This document shows positions 1 to 13,482 of a DNA stretch of 64,000 bases, in pieces. A model generated the notes under the pieces. That model made no database searches, was not told the origin of the DNA, and saw nothing but the letters and a program-made list of their open reading frames with translations. Position 1 is the first letter of the stretch. The number at the start of each line of letters is the position of its first letter. The stretch is from the NCBI GenBank assembly GCA_034336665.1, contig CM067569.1, positions 5,945,820-6,009,819 on the forward strand. The letters are read 5' to 3'. Source of the DNA: Luscinia megarhynchos (Eukaryota > Chordata > Aves > Passeriformes > Turdidae). Made by a program: the position numbers and the translations under genes.

Positions 1-2430
1 ATCAGTGCCAGCCAGGGTAACCTGAGGTCAGCAGAAGCAGTTCCTTAGGATTACAAGGGTTTTTTCCTCTTCCTGTACCTGTGCAGCCCTTGAGCTGTGC
101 ACTCAGAGCACAGGGATTGAGTCAGCAACATCTCTCTGCTGCCTCCACTTTGAAGTTGAATTTTCTTGTGTGGGGGACAGGCAAGACTTGAACTGGCAGC
201 ATTGCTCTGCTTGAGACACTAGGGCATTAAGGATGCTGAAGAATAGGGGTTAAAGCTTTCTTGGCTTTCCTCAAATGTTTCATTTTATTTTGGGATTGAT
301 GACTCTCTTACAATCCTGTTTGTCTGCAAACCCCAGTGCAAGTTGTCTTTCCCTGGAGCTGTTATAGGAGAGCAGGAGATGGCATTTCTGCTGGTAGCTG
401 ACAATCCTGTGCAGCTGAGACCCTTACCACAGGGTTTTTTGGAAACTCACAGCCCTCAGACATTGCCTGAGCTTAAGCCTCACTGTTATTAATTCATAAA
501 GCAGGAGCTAACAGACACCATTTGCACATTTTTTTCTGTGCTTTTATGGTTAGGTGGAAAAAACCTCCTTCTGGTGGTGGTGTTTATTCAAAAAATAGCA
601 TAATATTTTTTTTTCAAATAATTTGAATTACCCAAATCTACAAACTTGCCCTGTCCTTTGTTAAAACTGACAGCAGCTGAGTTTACAATGGGGCTGTCTA
701 TCAAATGTAAATCCAGTAGAGAGACCCCGGTCTCATTTCTCCAAAAGTACAGAAGACTCATTTTCACTTTTGATCCAGGCTGGACTTGAATAGGTGACCT
801 GTCTGAATGGGAAGGACTTTTCCAGTTGCTTCAATTGCTCACTTCACAGTAATTTTGATCTTGCTTCCTTTGATGTATTTCTACTGCTAACCTTTTTTTT
901 AAATGACACACAATTCAGTGTTTTTCTCAAATGCCTTGCCTTTACTGAGAAGCACCTTGATACAAATCAGCCATTGTTGTATTAGGGAGAGGTTCAAAGC
1001 TGTGCTTGATACTGCAGGGCAAGCTAATGGCTCAAAACCAGAATCACTACAAAGTGTAGGTGTCTTTTTTTTTTAATCTTTTTTTTCCCCCTCTCTGCTC
1101 CAAAAAAAATCTCACAAAATGTATTCTCAGTATTCAAGCGTGCAGAAGGGGGAGGAGGTATTTATCACAGCAGCTTGAGTGCTGGAAAGGGACCATTTCA
1201 AAAGGACAGAGGATAAAAAGCCATGAATCAATATTGCTATGTGCCTTCTGCTGCTGTTTATTTGAATCCATTTGTTTTGCTGACATATTTCCCATGTGGC
1301 TGGAAATGCTATTTCCTTTGATAGCATCAGCAATTGATGTGTTGGGTTTGCTGTACAGCGAGGTGCATCACAGGCAGAGGGATGCCACTGCTCTAACTCT
1401 GCTTTCAGGATGAAGGGCAGGTCTCACCTTTGCCTCCCAGCCCTCGTGCTGGGCACTGGGCTCTTGCAGGGATGAGCTGGCAGACAGAGAGCAAATTGCT
1501 GTTGACCAAGGGCACATCATTATTTTTGTTGCATGTGAGCTCTGGGGTTCTGTGTGGTAGCAGTTCTCTTGGAATGAAGGCTAGTGAGGTCTGGCAGCTC
1601 TGCTGCTCATACTGGGCACCAGCCAGTGCTGGGGAGATGATCACTGATGATCTACAAGGTTTTAAAGCTGGAAAGGACAACTCCATCAGAAGCCAGTGTG
1701 CTTCACTGCATGAAGCTTGTAACAGAGTCCACTGCTTCCTTCACTGGCCACATCTCCTGGTTAGCTCCTTTCCTATTGAAACATGTCCCTTAAACCTAAT
1801 ACAGCTTCCTATTTGCTGATTGCAGTGCTGTGACAAATGGTCTATGTTTATTCAAAAGTTGTCCAAATCTATAAGCTTAGAATGCACAGAACTATAAAAG
1901 ATTAAATGTTTCACCAGGAAAGGATTTAGTCACACTTTGAATAACAGAGAATTAATTTTTTAATATCAGCTTTGGGGTGGTGTTTTAACAAACCCACAGC
2001 TCCTATGAGAACGTGCAGACAGGTTTTGTTAAGCTGCAAACTAGTTTGATGTGTTGTGCAAAAGTAAGAGGAGAAAACTTCTATTTATCTGACTTCCTTT
2101 CAATGTATGTTCTGAGAAGATGACACTTCTGCTGAAAACTTCCCACTCAGGCAGTAGTAATTTTAATGAATGACATACCACTTTATGTCAGAAAGACATC
2201 TTGGTCCCTGTCATCATTACTGGTGTATGGAAAAAGCAATTATATTCTCTTTCAAATTCAGCAAGGGCAGAGCATCTTTGCAATGAATCACAGAACTATT
2301 TATGTTTGTGGGGAGCACAGGGGAGAGTGGAGTGGAAATAGAAAACACTTTCTGTGTTTTGCCTGCTTGCAGTGACCTAGAATTTTTTTTTTCTTTTGCC
2401 TCTCCATAGTTACCAGAATATCCATTTTTC

Positions 2431-2460
2431 TTTTTTTGTTTTGTTTTGTTTTGTTTTGTT
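2431..2460. repeat. (TTTTG)n microsatellite
   Basis: About five tandem TTTTG units follow a T-rich run. It is a simple repeat without coding content. Confidence 0.9.
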
Positions 2461-5400
2461 CTCAAAGCCTGGCACCTGCAGGAGGTGTTTTCTGAGCTCT
2501 TTGAGCATTGGATCAGCAAATGGGGAAAAGCACATCCTCTCTTTGTAAAAATGGGCAGTCTCCTATAGTTTTTCCTATTCAGGAGCTGCTCAAAGGGACA
2601 TACCTTTCAAACATAATTCTTGCCATTCAGGAGGTGGTGCTGAACAAAGCTGAGGTTGGATACTGACCTCTTAAATGGAATTCTTCCTTTTTCATCACAA
2701 AGCTGGTTGCATTCCAGCTCAGACTGGCTGCTGCTTCTGCCTTTTGAAAGATGAAGGAGCAGACACCAACATAAAGGGACTTGGACTGCCATGTGCTATT
2801 TGCCATTTACTTGTGTCTTACTGTGCACATTCATACAGGAATTGTGATTCTGTTTTCAGAGCAGTGAGGGTGTGAAAGCACATAAATAACCTGGCACAGT
2901 GAGGTTCAGCTTCAGGAGACTTCTCCCGTTGTCCAGATTGTTCTTTTTGTCCTGTCCAGCATCTGCTCAGTAAATTGTGCAGAGCAGAGGTTTGCTGCCA
3001 GATTGCTCTTTTCTCTGGGGCTGGGTAGAGCCCTGGGACTGGGCATGTGTTTCCAATAGACTCCTACAACAGATGATAAATGGTTGGGTGTTGTGGTCCC
3101 TTCTACCAGTGCTGCTCCTACTGGATCAGGCTAAATTCCATTAGGGCAATGTGGAAAGCCAGAGAGAATTTCTGGCAAGTTGCAGAGAAGGAAGAGCTCG
3201 TGCACTGCAGCCTGGACCTTGTAATCAGCTTTCCTAAAAGAAGATGTGCTGAATGGCAAACACAACCATGGTACATCCTTCTGACTGCCCAGAACTGCCA
3301 CCTGCCCAAAGTGCCTTTGCTTTCCACCTGTGCAGCCAGGTTGTGCTCCTGGTAAAAGCAGAGCATCAAGGATGGAGAGGGAAAAGGGTTGTCATGCCTG
3401 AGCCTTATCCTCACAGAGCACGTGTAGAGCTTTCACACCCTGACCTGTGAACCAAGAAAAGTTCCAGGAACTCCTTTCTTATCAGAGGTATGTGACCCAA
3501 CCTGCTTGCAATGCAGGGTGTTTGGGAAAAGAATACAGAAGCTTTTAACATTTATTTACGTGGAAATTTTGAATGTTTGAGTCCAAGTCTAGTTTGATAA
3601 ATTTAAAAATCACCAGCAAACTTGTCACTCGACTCATCCAGCCCATGAGTTAGCAGCTTTGGTTCACTGCAATGAGCTGAAGCTCCATAAGCTTTTCAGG
3701 AGAGTTCACAAATACACTGAATTCTAAGCTCTGAGTCTTGTGGATGTGGCATTTCTTAGCAGTATCTGAAGCTTGTTCTCCTAAACCATATTTGACAGGT
3801 GAATGCAAGGAGAAAATGTGGTTCCAGTGTGTATATTGAAAGCAGATGCAGCAATCTGAGTTCAGTGGCTCAGAAGGGGGTAGCTGCTGCAAAGCTTGAC
3901 ATAGAAGATAAATTATGAGGTGCTATTTCTGGCCTCTGGCAAAAAGAAAGGTGGGTGATGGAAGATTGACTTGAAAACAATCACTTTAAATGATTTTGGA
4001 ATTGTATGAGCTGGAGATGTGCTTATGTCACTGATGGATGAGTTCAGGAGCTGACCTAATTCTCCTTATTATTGTCATATGGGCTTTTCTTTACCTGTTT
4101 CACTTACTGAAGAAATATTTAAAGAGAATTTAATTTCTGTCTGTGAAAGTAACACATATGATAGGCTATTTGCAACCTCTTTTATTTGTTATTCAAGATT
4201 TCTAAGTATTTAATTTGCTTTGTCTAATCCTGTTAGTTCCTCTACAGTGATTTATTTATTTAGGTTTTTGTAGGTTCTCTTTTCTTTGTTAGTTTTTTTT
4301 TTTCACATAGATATTAACTTCTTCCACAAAGCATCAGATAAATGCTCACCTATAATATGGTAATTCTCATTGTACCTCATCAGATGGAAAAGTCTATGAA
4401 AGGTGGTTAGATTCAGCTGAGCATTTTTGCTGTAACAGTAGAGTGGCCCCTTCTCTGCTTTTAATAATTATGCACTGCAGCAGTGAGTTTTTCAGTGAAA
4501 TTTCCACATGCCTTAAGCCACACTAATGAGTACACATAAAGAGAAGTGATATTATTGTTGCCCCTCCCTTTTATTTACTGTAAATAAAGCTTATTTTGTT
4601 TCTGTTTCCTCCTGCATTGTTTCCCATTCACTGTGTTGTTTCATAGCACCTCCACAATGATTTTAATCCTTGCCATTTTCAGCTGATATTTATCACAGAA
4701 ATTGCAGCAATGAATTAAGCTATTTAAAAGCTTAGTGCCTCTGTTCCAGACTTAAGCATATGTCAAACTGGTGGTGTTTGGAATTAGGAATGCTATGCTG
4801 GCTCTGCTGCCACTATAATTCTGCCAGCAAAAGTTGTCCTGGTAAAGATTTATGGCTTAGAAATTGTTGACTAACAGCAAAACAGAATAGTTTTGACCAC
4901 ATGAATATAAAAGAGTATTTTCTTTGAATTCTGTTTTCACTTCAAGGGAGACATGTATGAAGCCAAGTGGATAGGTCTCTGATTTAGGAATAAAATCTGT
5001 CCTGGTGCATCAGTCTTGAAGCAGGGAAGGAGCAGCTTGCAGGAAGCTGGCAAGAGCAGAGAAACTGATTGACCCAAAGCATAATCTGTTAATGTTACTA
5101 ATTACCACGGAAAAACTAAAAGAAACAGGATGGGATTAAATATTTTTTGTTACATTAGAAGATGTCATTTAAAAGATGCTTTAGTTCCAGACTCCTTTAA
5201 AAGCCTCCTTGTATTCCTATTTTCTGATAAGTTCTACCAGTTCTACAAATAGTTGATAGAAGCAAAGGTGTGAATTTAAAACATGGCACATATAAAAAAC
5301 ATCCTAGGAATGCTTTTGCTTTTTCTTATCACTCTTCTGCTGATATGCTGCCAGGAACTCCGTATTTATTTTTTCGTTCATTCTGGCATGAAGTCAGAAT

Positions 5401-8400
5401 TAGTCTTCAATGATGCTCATCTATGTTCTTGCAGTTCATTGCTTCCTTTCATTATGTAGTGTTATATGTGTCATTTGCATCTAAATTCCTGTGGTCTGTG
5501 GTGAATTTGGGACAAATCTGCTATTAGAAATAAATAGAAAAAAAAAAAGAATTGAAGCATGATTTTGATGGGAAAAGGCTGTGGATTGGTTTCCTGCCCT
5601 AATGTTGTAGTACAGCAGCTGGTCAGGGACCAAGACCTCACTGTGGTGGGGCTGTGGACGAGAAAGGTGATGTCTGTCCTTCCCAGACCTCACTATCAGA
5701 CAATTAAAGAATGGATTTAGGCAGGGGGGAGGCAGAAGGACACATGAACCACTCTGAGTCAGAGGGTTTCAGCAAACCCACAGCCTAACACTTAAGGATG
5801 GCATTGACGTAATGCCACAGGAGAATTATGAGGATAATGAGGATAGTTTCACAGATACTTACAGCTGCCTGGGAAAAAGCACAAAGGTGCCTAAGTGAGT
5901 GTTTTAACAAGTGGGAGATAAGGGCTTTTATCCTGAATGGATTAGAGGACAGAGTTGGTTTCCTGACACTTAATGAAAGACAAGAACTGGATCATCAAGA
6001 ACCTTGAAAGTGAAGCTCCTGTTCGATGCAATGGAGAAGAGGGTGCAGAATCCCAAGAGGGGTCTGAGGCAGTTCAGTAAATTGGGTGGTTGAATGGATG
6101 AGGGGGGAACATCACCACATTTATTGTGGGGAAATGAAAAAATAGGCCACTGTAACAGAGGGAAGAACGTGCTCAGGACACCTGCACCTTTGGGGGATTA
6201 AGAGAGGGTGGGTGCCCAAATGTCACCTGAAGCAGTTCTCAAAAAGGCCCAGGCCAGGGCAGCACCCAGGTGGGGTGATGGTGCCCAGGGAACAGGAGGG
6301 AAGGTGATGAGGTTGAGAGTCCAGAGGGAGAGTTAGAGATGTCTTTGAGGTTTTTGATATTCTGAGGATGAACTGCTGCCAGAAAGGAAGGGAGGAGAGA
6401 AAATTAAGCCAGGGACACAAACACAACATGGGCGGGGGAGGAGAGGCTGAAGGGAAGAAATAACTGAAGAAGTAGGAAGAAAATTAGAGAGTACTGAGCA
6501 AAGAAACCAGACAAGATTGTGGGTGGTAAATGATGCCAGAACTCTGGGCAGGCTGAAGAGGATGAGGCTGAAGCACTGATGGAGAAGTTTGATTAAGATA
6601 AGGCCACTTGCTGTGCTGGGAAGAGCAGCAATCATGAGGGCTAGAGGCTGGATTTGTGTGCCTTTGATCCCTGAATAACAACACATAAAAATCCCTTGCA
6701 GTTGTTATTTCTGTGTTTAACTTTATCTCTAAAACCTCTTGCATTTGTGTAATTACTTTCACCCTAAAGTATTTTACAGAGGGGACATTAATTTGGCCAG
6801 CAGAGATTTTGGAGTGAACAAGAGCAGGTGTCAATTATGGACAATGCAGAATGGAAAGTGGGAAGCAGCAGCAGGTCCCACAGAATACATGGGTGGACCT
6901 TCCTTTGAGAGTATTAAACTGAAGCCAGATGAAAAAATCTCTTTAAAAAAATTAAAAATATTTATCTTTAAAACCTTCCCCACTGTTACAGGGAAAAAAG
7001 TTTTAATGAACCAGCATCTCCTTTCTTATAGTCCTGGAAATAAAACAGCCTGGTTTAAAACTGAAGGCATGATGAATTCACACAGGAGGAACTGTGGATG
7101 CTATTTTTCCATTTCCTGAGAAAATACAAATAATGAGGGAGTCGATATCCAGCATCTGATAAAAAACAAAGACTGGGTGCCCACTCTTTTGTTGCTGCAC
7201 GATGGTGGCTGATGCCTGCCCAGATAAGTGCTGGGCAAATTATTTTCCAGAATGCCTTAGATGTGGAAGTCAGAGAAAGATGTGATGGAGAAAGCTTTCC
7301 TACTACCTGATTAAACAGTCCTAGAAAGGCCTGTTTTTGAAAGAGCAAGAGAACTGCTGCTTGGCACCTAAAAATTGTGCAAGACAGTAATCAGCAGCAG
7401 GGCTCTGCATGGTAGGGCAGCAAAACATTGCTCTGTGAGGAAGATGCTAGGTGTTCTCCTTTATATATGGTTTCCACTTGTGCAGATTCCCACATTTTCC
7501 CCTGAGATATTCCATTGTGGCTATCACAAGTATATTCTAAACCCTCCAGTAATCTGCTGCTGTGATACTGGTGAGGATGTATCACACCCACAGAGCCATT
7601 ATTCAAGCAAATCCCTGGCTCACATTATTGCTATTTCTCAGTTTTCCTGCATTATTGCTCAGCACACGTCTGCTCCTCTGTGTTCAGCCCTGCAGATGTC
7701 TGGCTCCACCTCTAGGCCAATTACAGCTGGCTCTGCTGGCTGAGAGCTGTTTATGCTCAGGTTTTTATTTTCATGTAGGAGAGAGAAATCAGAGCAGAAT
7801 GTTTTGTTATATAGGTTGCTCTCAGTTGCAGGCACATTTTTATTGTTACGCTTACCTGTTTAAAGTCTAGGAGGAAGTAAAGTTTTCACTCTATTCACTC
7901 TTATAATGAAAAACTCCCAAATAGTTCCTAAACTTCATACATAAATATGTTGATAATGTCCCTAGAAAAAAAGGATTCTTACTACTAAGAGAATCCTATT
8001 GGTATCAGGTAATATCAAAATACTTTTTCCCTTTTTTTTTCCAAGTGACAGAAGTTTTCATGCTTTTATACCCAACACATCTTTGCATTCACATTCTCAG
8101 CTAAAAAGTTGGAAAGGGAAATAAGGATTCAGGTTAAAGCTCAAAAGCTCTGGAACATTCTCTGAAAATGTCACTTAATGCATACCTCATTTTACTGGAA
8201 CCAAATTTCCATGGACTCTGACATACTCTCTGAACACATCCTGAGAAAGAAATTAAATACTTAATGACAAAAATAAACAAAATCTGCTCTGGGAAGTCTA
8301 GAATTTGCTTTTTGCTTTTAGTCAAGAAGCAATTATTTGATAAATGGGTTGCTTTTAGAGATCTTACAAGAGATTGAGCACCTGAGTAGAGGCAGAGGCT

Positions 8401-10549
8401 CAGCAGAAGATCACTGGGAGATAATGGAGCAAGTCATGATGAAACAGCAGAAAATTTACATGCTGTTTTGCTTCCTCCTTTTGCATTAATAAAACTGAAG
8501 CTTTTGTATTTATTTCCAAATGCTGCCTGTTGCTGGATGTATCCATGTGCTGGATACCTTCCCATTCCCATTGTCCCAGCTGTGGGCAGCTGCTGCCAGG
8601 TTGGGAAACTCTTTTTTCAGAGAGCCCTTTCTGTTGCTTGCACTGGCCCAGTGTCATCCAGATAAATGACCAAAGGCCCAAAAAACAGCCAAAATATATT
8701 TTATTATTTAGCATAAATCCCCTTTGATATTGGCTTATGGGACAGAACAGTCTGGTCATGCCTGTAGTTAGAAGGATTAACCCCCATCACATGCCACAAA
8801 TGTGCTTGTAGTGCAATTTCACTAAAAGAATTGTGCTTTGTCTTGGTGCAAGAGCAAGAGATGTCCTGTTTTACAGGGTACACACACCTCCCACCCCACA
8901 GCCCTCAGACACTGCCTCATGTGCCTGACTGATGTGACAGAGCATCCAGAGTGGGCTCAGGGCTGCTCTGGCCCAGGGAACACAGCTGGGCAGGGCTGTC
9001 CTGTCTCCTGCTCCCATGGGCCAAATACTGAGCTGTTCTCAAATACAGAAACTCAGAGACCTTGAGATAATCCTGTTAAATAATTTATGAGGGAGGAACA
9101 TGTCAGGGCTGGCAGAGAAAGGTGACAGGACATATACAGCATAGGGCAGGTGTGGAGTGAACCTTAAGCTCTGAGCTTAAACAGAATTTGTCCACAAAAG
9201 GGCACAGGTTTTATGGGAATCTGTGTGAGGCTGGTCTTGGTAATTATGGCAAATTGGTGTGCTCAGGGCCCTCACACCAGGCACAGGTGATGCAGGGAGT
9301 GGGACCATTAGTGGGGAAACTGGAAAATTTTCAGTGCATAAACTCCTATAGTTATTGTGCTCTTAATATCTTGCTGGTGAGAGCATTCAGAGAGAGGGGA
9401 ACTGGTTTGAAAATACATTTTCATTTTAAACATTTTCACATAGTTCTGTGTCCTGTCCTCTTTGTAAGGCTGAGAAGTAGGAATACAGCCCTGCTGAAGG
9501 GCAGAAGCAGGGACACACTTGAGCCTTATGTAAAACTATCCCAAGAAGCCCAAGTGCAAATTATCAAGCTGAGTTTTTGCATATGCATCCAGGGTATCAG
9601 GAGCAGACCACGGTGTGATCCTTTAGCTCATTTCAGGAGAATGTGCTCTGATTTGACTCTGTATTTCTGTTCTGCCCTGCAAAGCAGCCATGTGGGACAG
9701 TACAGGGAAAGGACAGACATCTCTGGAGTAGCTGTGTCTGGCTTTGATCAGAGCTCACATCTACCCTGCTGTTCCCTGGCTGTTCCTGGCTGTTTCCTGC
9801 CTGTGCTCTTCTCTTTTCCACCAAAGGCACACTGCTGGCACCTGGTAAGAGCAGGTTCCTGCTGCCTTGGTAGGAATTAGCTGGAATTCCATTTGTTCAC
9901 AATAGAGCTTCTGCCTGTGGAAGATGGCAAGGGTTATTCCTCTCCAGGCAGGTGCTGACACCTTCCATCGAGCTCAGAAATTGATAGTACTGGGAAAACA
10001 TGTTAACAACTTTTATTTCCCAAGAACTTATGACATAAATTGTGTTTTTCCATTTTCTTTTCCTCCTTAGGCAGAGACCAACAGAGACATCATGATACAG
10101 TAAAAGAGACTGTATATAGTCAGTGTTCACAAATTGTATGTAGTCAAGAAACACTGAGGGTGGTCTCTCCATCCTGTAACTGGCACATTTTCAAGAAAAC
10201 TTTGCACTGGTCAGCTTGCCCAAAGTGGGAGTTGCTGTTGAAAGAGGCATGCCACAAATTGCCAGTTTGCAATGGGGCTACCAGTTCCCTGTGCCTGAGC
10301 AAATCAATTGTCAAAATATGTCCCAAAAATAACGAGCACCTAAACCTCCTTTCAGGTTTATCTGCTCTCTGCCAGCACTCAGCAAGGGGCTGTCTTATTA
10401 AGCATTGAGAGAGCTGTGTTGCACCCTCCTCCTGACACACTGCTATTTAAGGCTCTGCCTAGCATTAATTTTTCTTTCTTGCTAGAGTTATTTTCTTTTT
10501 TTATTCGGTTTTTAGCACCAGAGCTATAAATCTGAAAAGCATTTTACAT

Positions 10550-10620
10550 GCTGTGTTAGGGCTTGATTGAAATCCCATTGAAATCAATGAAAGCTTTCCT
10601 ACTGACTGCAGTGGAATTGG
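10550..10620. repeat. Possible ancient amniote interspersed repeat
   Basis: AAATCCCATTGAAATCAATG, with CCTACTGACTGCAGTGGAAT after it, resembles the 'CATTGAAGTCAATGG ... CCATTGACTTCAATGG' signature that recurs in old reptile and bird repeats. The match is degenerate and the family name is uncertain. Confidence 0.35.
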
Positions 10621-11085
10621 TGCTTGGGAAATCAGGAAAAAAATAAGAATTGCATCCATGTCATAATGTTTATTACCAACAGCAGGAAATAAACCAAAAC
10701 ATGCACGTCTTTTCCCAACATGTCTCATATATCATTTAACTGCTCCCTATATACACCCAGCTGGGACACAGAGTGTAGAAACTGCTCTTCTGGGCTACCT
10801 AATAATTCTGCTTTATAAGCACAAATTGATGAGAAAAACAAATTTCCCTTATCTGATCGATACAATTGTTCATGTAAAATTGAAATTACACAAGAGGAAA
10901 CATCCAGCAAGTCTCACACTCTGTTTCTGAGAACCTGGAAGGAAAAGCTTACTTGTAGCCTCATTTCTGTGAAGTTCTAGAAAACATTTCTTTAATGCCT
11001 CACACTTTCCATGGAGGGGTACTGTTAGGAAATCTTGATCTTCCTTTTTCATTCGTAGCAAAGCTTGTGGCTGTGACCTGGTTAT

Positions 11086-11106
11086 TAAAAAAAAAAAAAA
11101 AAAAAA
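11086..11106. repeat. Poly(A) tract
   Basis: A run of about 20 A residues follows TGGTTATT. It could be a simple repeat or the tail of an old retroposed copy. I recognise no element body on its 5' side. Confidence 0.85.
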
Positions 11107-11771
11107 GTAACAAACACTTGTGATACTTGTCTGGGTAATTACATACGGATCCTGCAGACTGAAATGAAAGTGTGACATCTGCATGTTACTTTGTCATCGA
11201 AATTTCTGCAGTCTACTGACGAGCTAGTTACAGCAGAGACAAGCCTCAAGTCCCCGGGGATGTTACAGAGACAAGAGGATCCTCAAGTCTCGTCAGAACT
11301 GAATTTTTATGTGCTATTCTCAGCTAACAGAGAAAATAATTATAGTTGTGGTATTTCAAAATGTAACTTTGCCAAGAAAGTATTTAAAGCCCGAGTCGCT
11401 TTTTCACATGCTGACGAGGAAAAAAGGAAAAGGTGCAGAGAAGTCTCCGTGAAAAACAAGTGCTGCTGCAGTGATGAACCATTTGATAGTGCCTTTATCA
11501 GCAGGCAGGAGTATTATGAATAGTGTGAGCCATGGGTGACTGTTGCAGCTTGTTATTTGCCTTATGGGAGGCAAGAAAGGGCTTCTTGTTTGATTGGTAA
11601 GATGAGCTGCCTCCTTGCACAAGGTGATGGAGGAGAAATGCTTGGTGAAGTATTTCCTAAGCTCTCTTGGATTCCTGCCACAAGGTAGTGCAGAGAGTGT
11701 AGTCACTGTGAGTGGAATGCTGTGAAAAGGAGTTAGAAGGGCAATGTACCTTTAGAGATTGTAGGGAAAAC

Positions 11772-11802
11772 CCCCAAACACCAAACCAAACCAAATCAAA
11801 CC
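11772..11802. repeat. (AAACC)n-like microsatellite
   Basis: The stretch has imperfect repeats of AAACC/AAATC, a short simple-sequence tract in upstream DNA. Confidence 0.75.
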
Positions 11803-13027
11803 AATCCCCATCTGTTCAGCAACTTACAGAGTTGGCAATAGAAATAGGTGTGGGCAGCAAGAGTATGAAAGAGAAAAGAAGACATTTTAGAATTGAAAAT
11901 TATGAGAAGCAGAAATTCTAGAACAGAAACATGCTGGGTTTGTCTTACTTTTCCACTGCTCTTAGATGTTAACATAAGCACTTTTGAAATTAGTAAAACA
12001 AAGATAAAACTCTGCTGATAGGAGTAAGTTTCTGATTCCTCCTCAGGCCACAATGTTTTTAAACACTGGCAAACAATCTGGGACCCACTCCTGAGATCAC
12101 CAGGAGCAGGTGAGTGGGAGGCTTCAGTGGAGCTGCTCTGAGAACACAAACGAGCCTTCCTTGAAGCAGTGAAGGCATGCAACCTCCGTTTACTTTTCCT
12201 TGTGGTTATCAGAGAATCACAACACTTACCTAAGCTGAAAATGGTTTGCTGTTTTAGCTTTCCAAGTTTAACAACTATTATAAATTACTCCACTGTGCAT
12301 TACTGCACATCCAAATCACTAAGCACAAATTGTAGCAGAGTGAACAAAAATGTCCTGTCTGTTCTCTTTCCAGATGTGGTAAAGGTGTGGGTAGAAGCAA
12401 ATCAGCAGCCAAAGCAGGCCTGTGAATTTGCTGAACCTGTAATCTGAGATCTGTGCGTGATGAGCCAAATCAGCTTTTGGACTCTGAGACCAAATTGTGA
12501 CTTGTTGATGTTTATCAGGATGAAAAATGGAGAGAAATGTCTTTTGGTTCGAGCAGAGCATTGATGTTCAAGGTGTGATTTCACATCTAAGGAAAACACT
12601 CAGTTCAAAAATGTACAAAGCCCACCCCCATGCAGTAGGGACAAACTGTTTTCATCACTTGCCTTTATCAAAGCAATGTGAGATGGTTCCACAGTGCTGT
12701 GAAATCAGTGGCATCCTCTGCTTTTATAGAACAGAACAATTTTTTTTTAATGCTAAAATAGAACCTGGTGTTTCTATCAGAAGAAAGCTGACATGCTTTT
12801 CACTTTTTATGAGACATTTTGGAAAGAAGCAAGACGTCTTTGATTTTATCAACATTTTTTACTTTTTTTTTTTTGTTTGTTTTGTTTGCCAAGCAAGATC
12901 AAAACCCCACACAGTGGAAATCTATTTTCAGTAAAAACTCACTACTCATTTCCATTCTTCCATCACAGTACCCAGGTGAAAATGAAAATAAAACTTAAAG
13001 TCTGCTTGAAGGCAGCTAGGCAATATT

Positions 13028-13222
13028 ATCACAGGATCATGGAATGTGAAGGGGTTGGAAGGGACATTGAGGACTGGAATCTGTGACTTTTGTGGGTAAC
13101 CCATTCCAGTGTCTCATCCCCCTCATAGTAAAGAATTTCTTCCTAATATCTGACCTAAATCCCCCCTCTTTCAATTTGTATCCATTACTCCTTGTACTAT
13201 GACTACAGCTCTTGATGAAGAA
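13028..13222 (-). mobile_element. CR1 LINE fragment, reverse orientation
   Basis: The stretch reads as the antisense of the avian CR1 3' region. It starts with ATCACAGGATCATGGAAT and GGTTGGAAGGGACATTGA. It continues through AACCCATTCCAGTG, AGTAAAGAATTTCTTCCTAA and TTACTCCTTGTACTAT. The middle of the consensus appears to be missing, which suggests an internal deletion. It is a dead 5'-truncated copy about 260 bp upstream of the minisatellite. Confidence 0.88.
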
Positions 13223-13482
13223 CACATTAAAAATTACTTTTCAATTGTTCCACCGTTTATTGCACGGCAGACGGGTTTATATGTTGTTTGTGCAGGTTGT
13301 TCCTCCTATTAGCAGGGGAATGGAAGGGAGCAGCGCTGTGCAGGCGCTCCGGAGCAGTTCGGGCTGGAAGGATGGCTGGTTTCCAATCCTCCCATCAGCA
13401 GGGACGCCTTGCAGTGGCTGGGCTGGTGCGGCAGAGCGGGCAGAGGGTGTGACATCCCTGTGGCATGCCTGTGACACCCGTG

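Larger units (their letters stand above)
1..13027. other. Gene-free upstream region
   Basis: I recognise no exon, RNA gene or intact mobile element here. All open frames are short or lack a credible start and family resemblance. In mammals NANOS1 lies upstream of CACUL1, but no NANOS zinc-finger sequence is visible, so the neighbour must be further out. Simple repeats and two patches worth testing for conservation are listed separately. Confidence 0.7.

Noticed and set aside
5700..6700. G-rich stretch with long purine runs, considered as an old repeat or exon
   Set aside because: No recognised consensus, no tandem period, and no frame with a credible product.
9188..9880. A 230-codon open frame on the + strand
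   Set aside because: It begins at TTG rather than ATG, shows no recognisable domain, and has neither promoter nor splice context. It is compatible with chance in a 64-kb window.
1..13000. Possible NANOS1 or other upstream neighbour of CACUL1
   Set aside because: No paired CCHC zinc-finger signature or other exon series was found on either strand.
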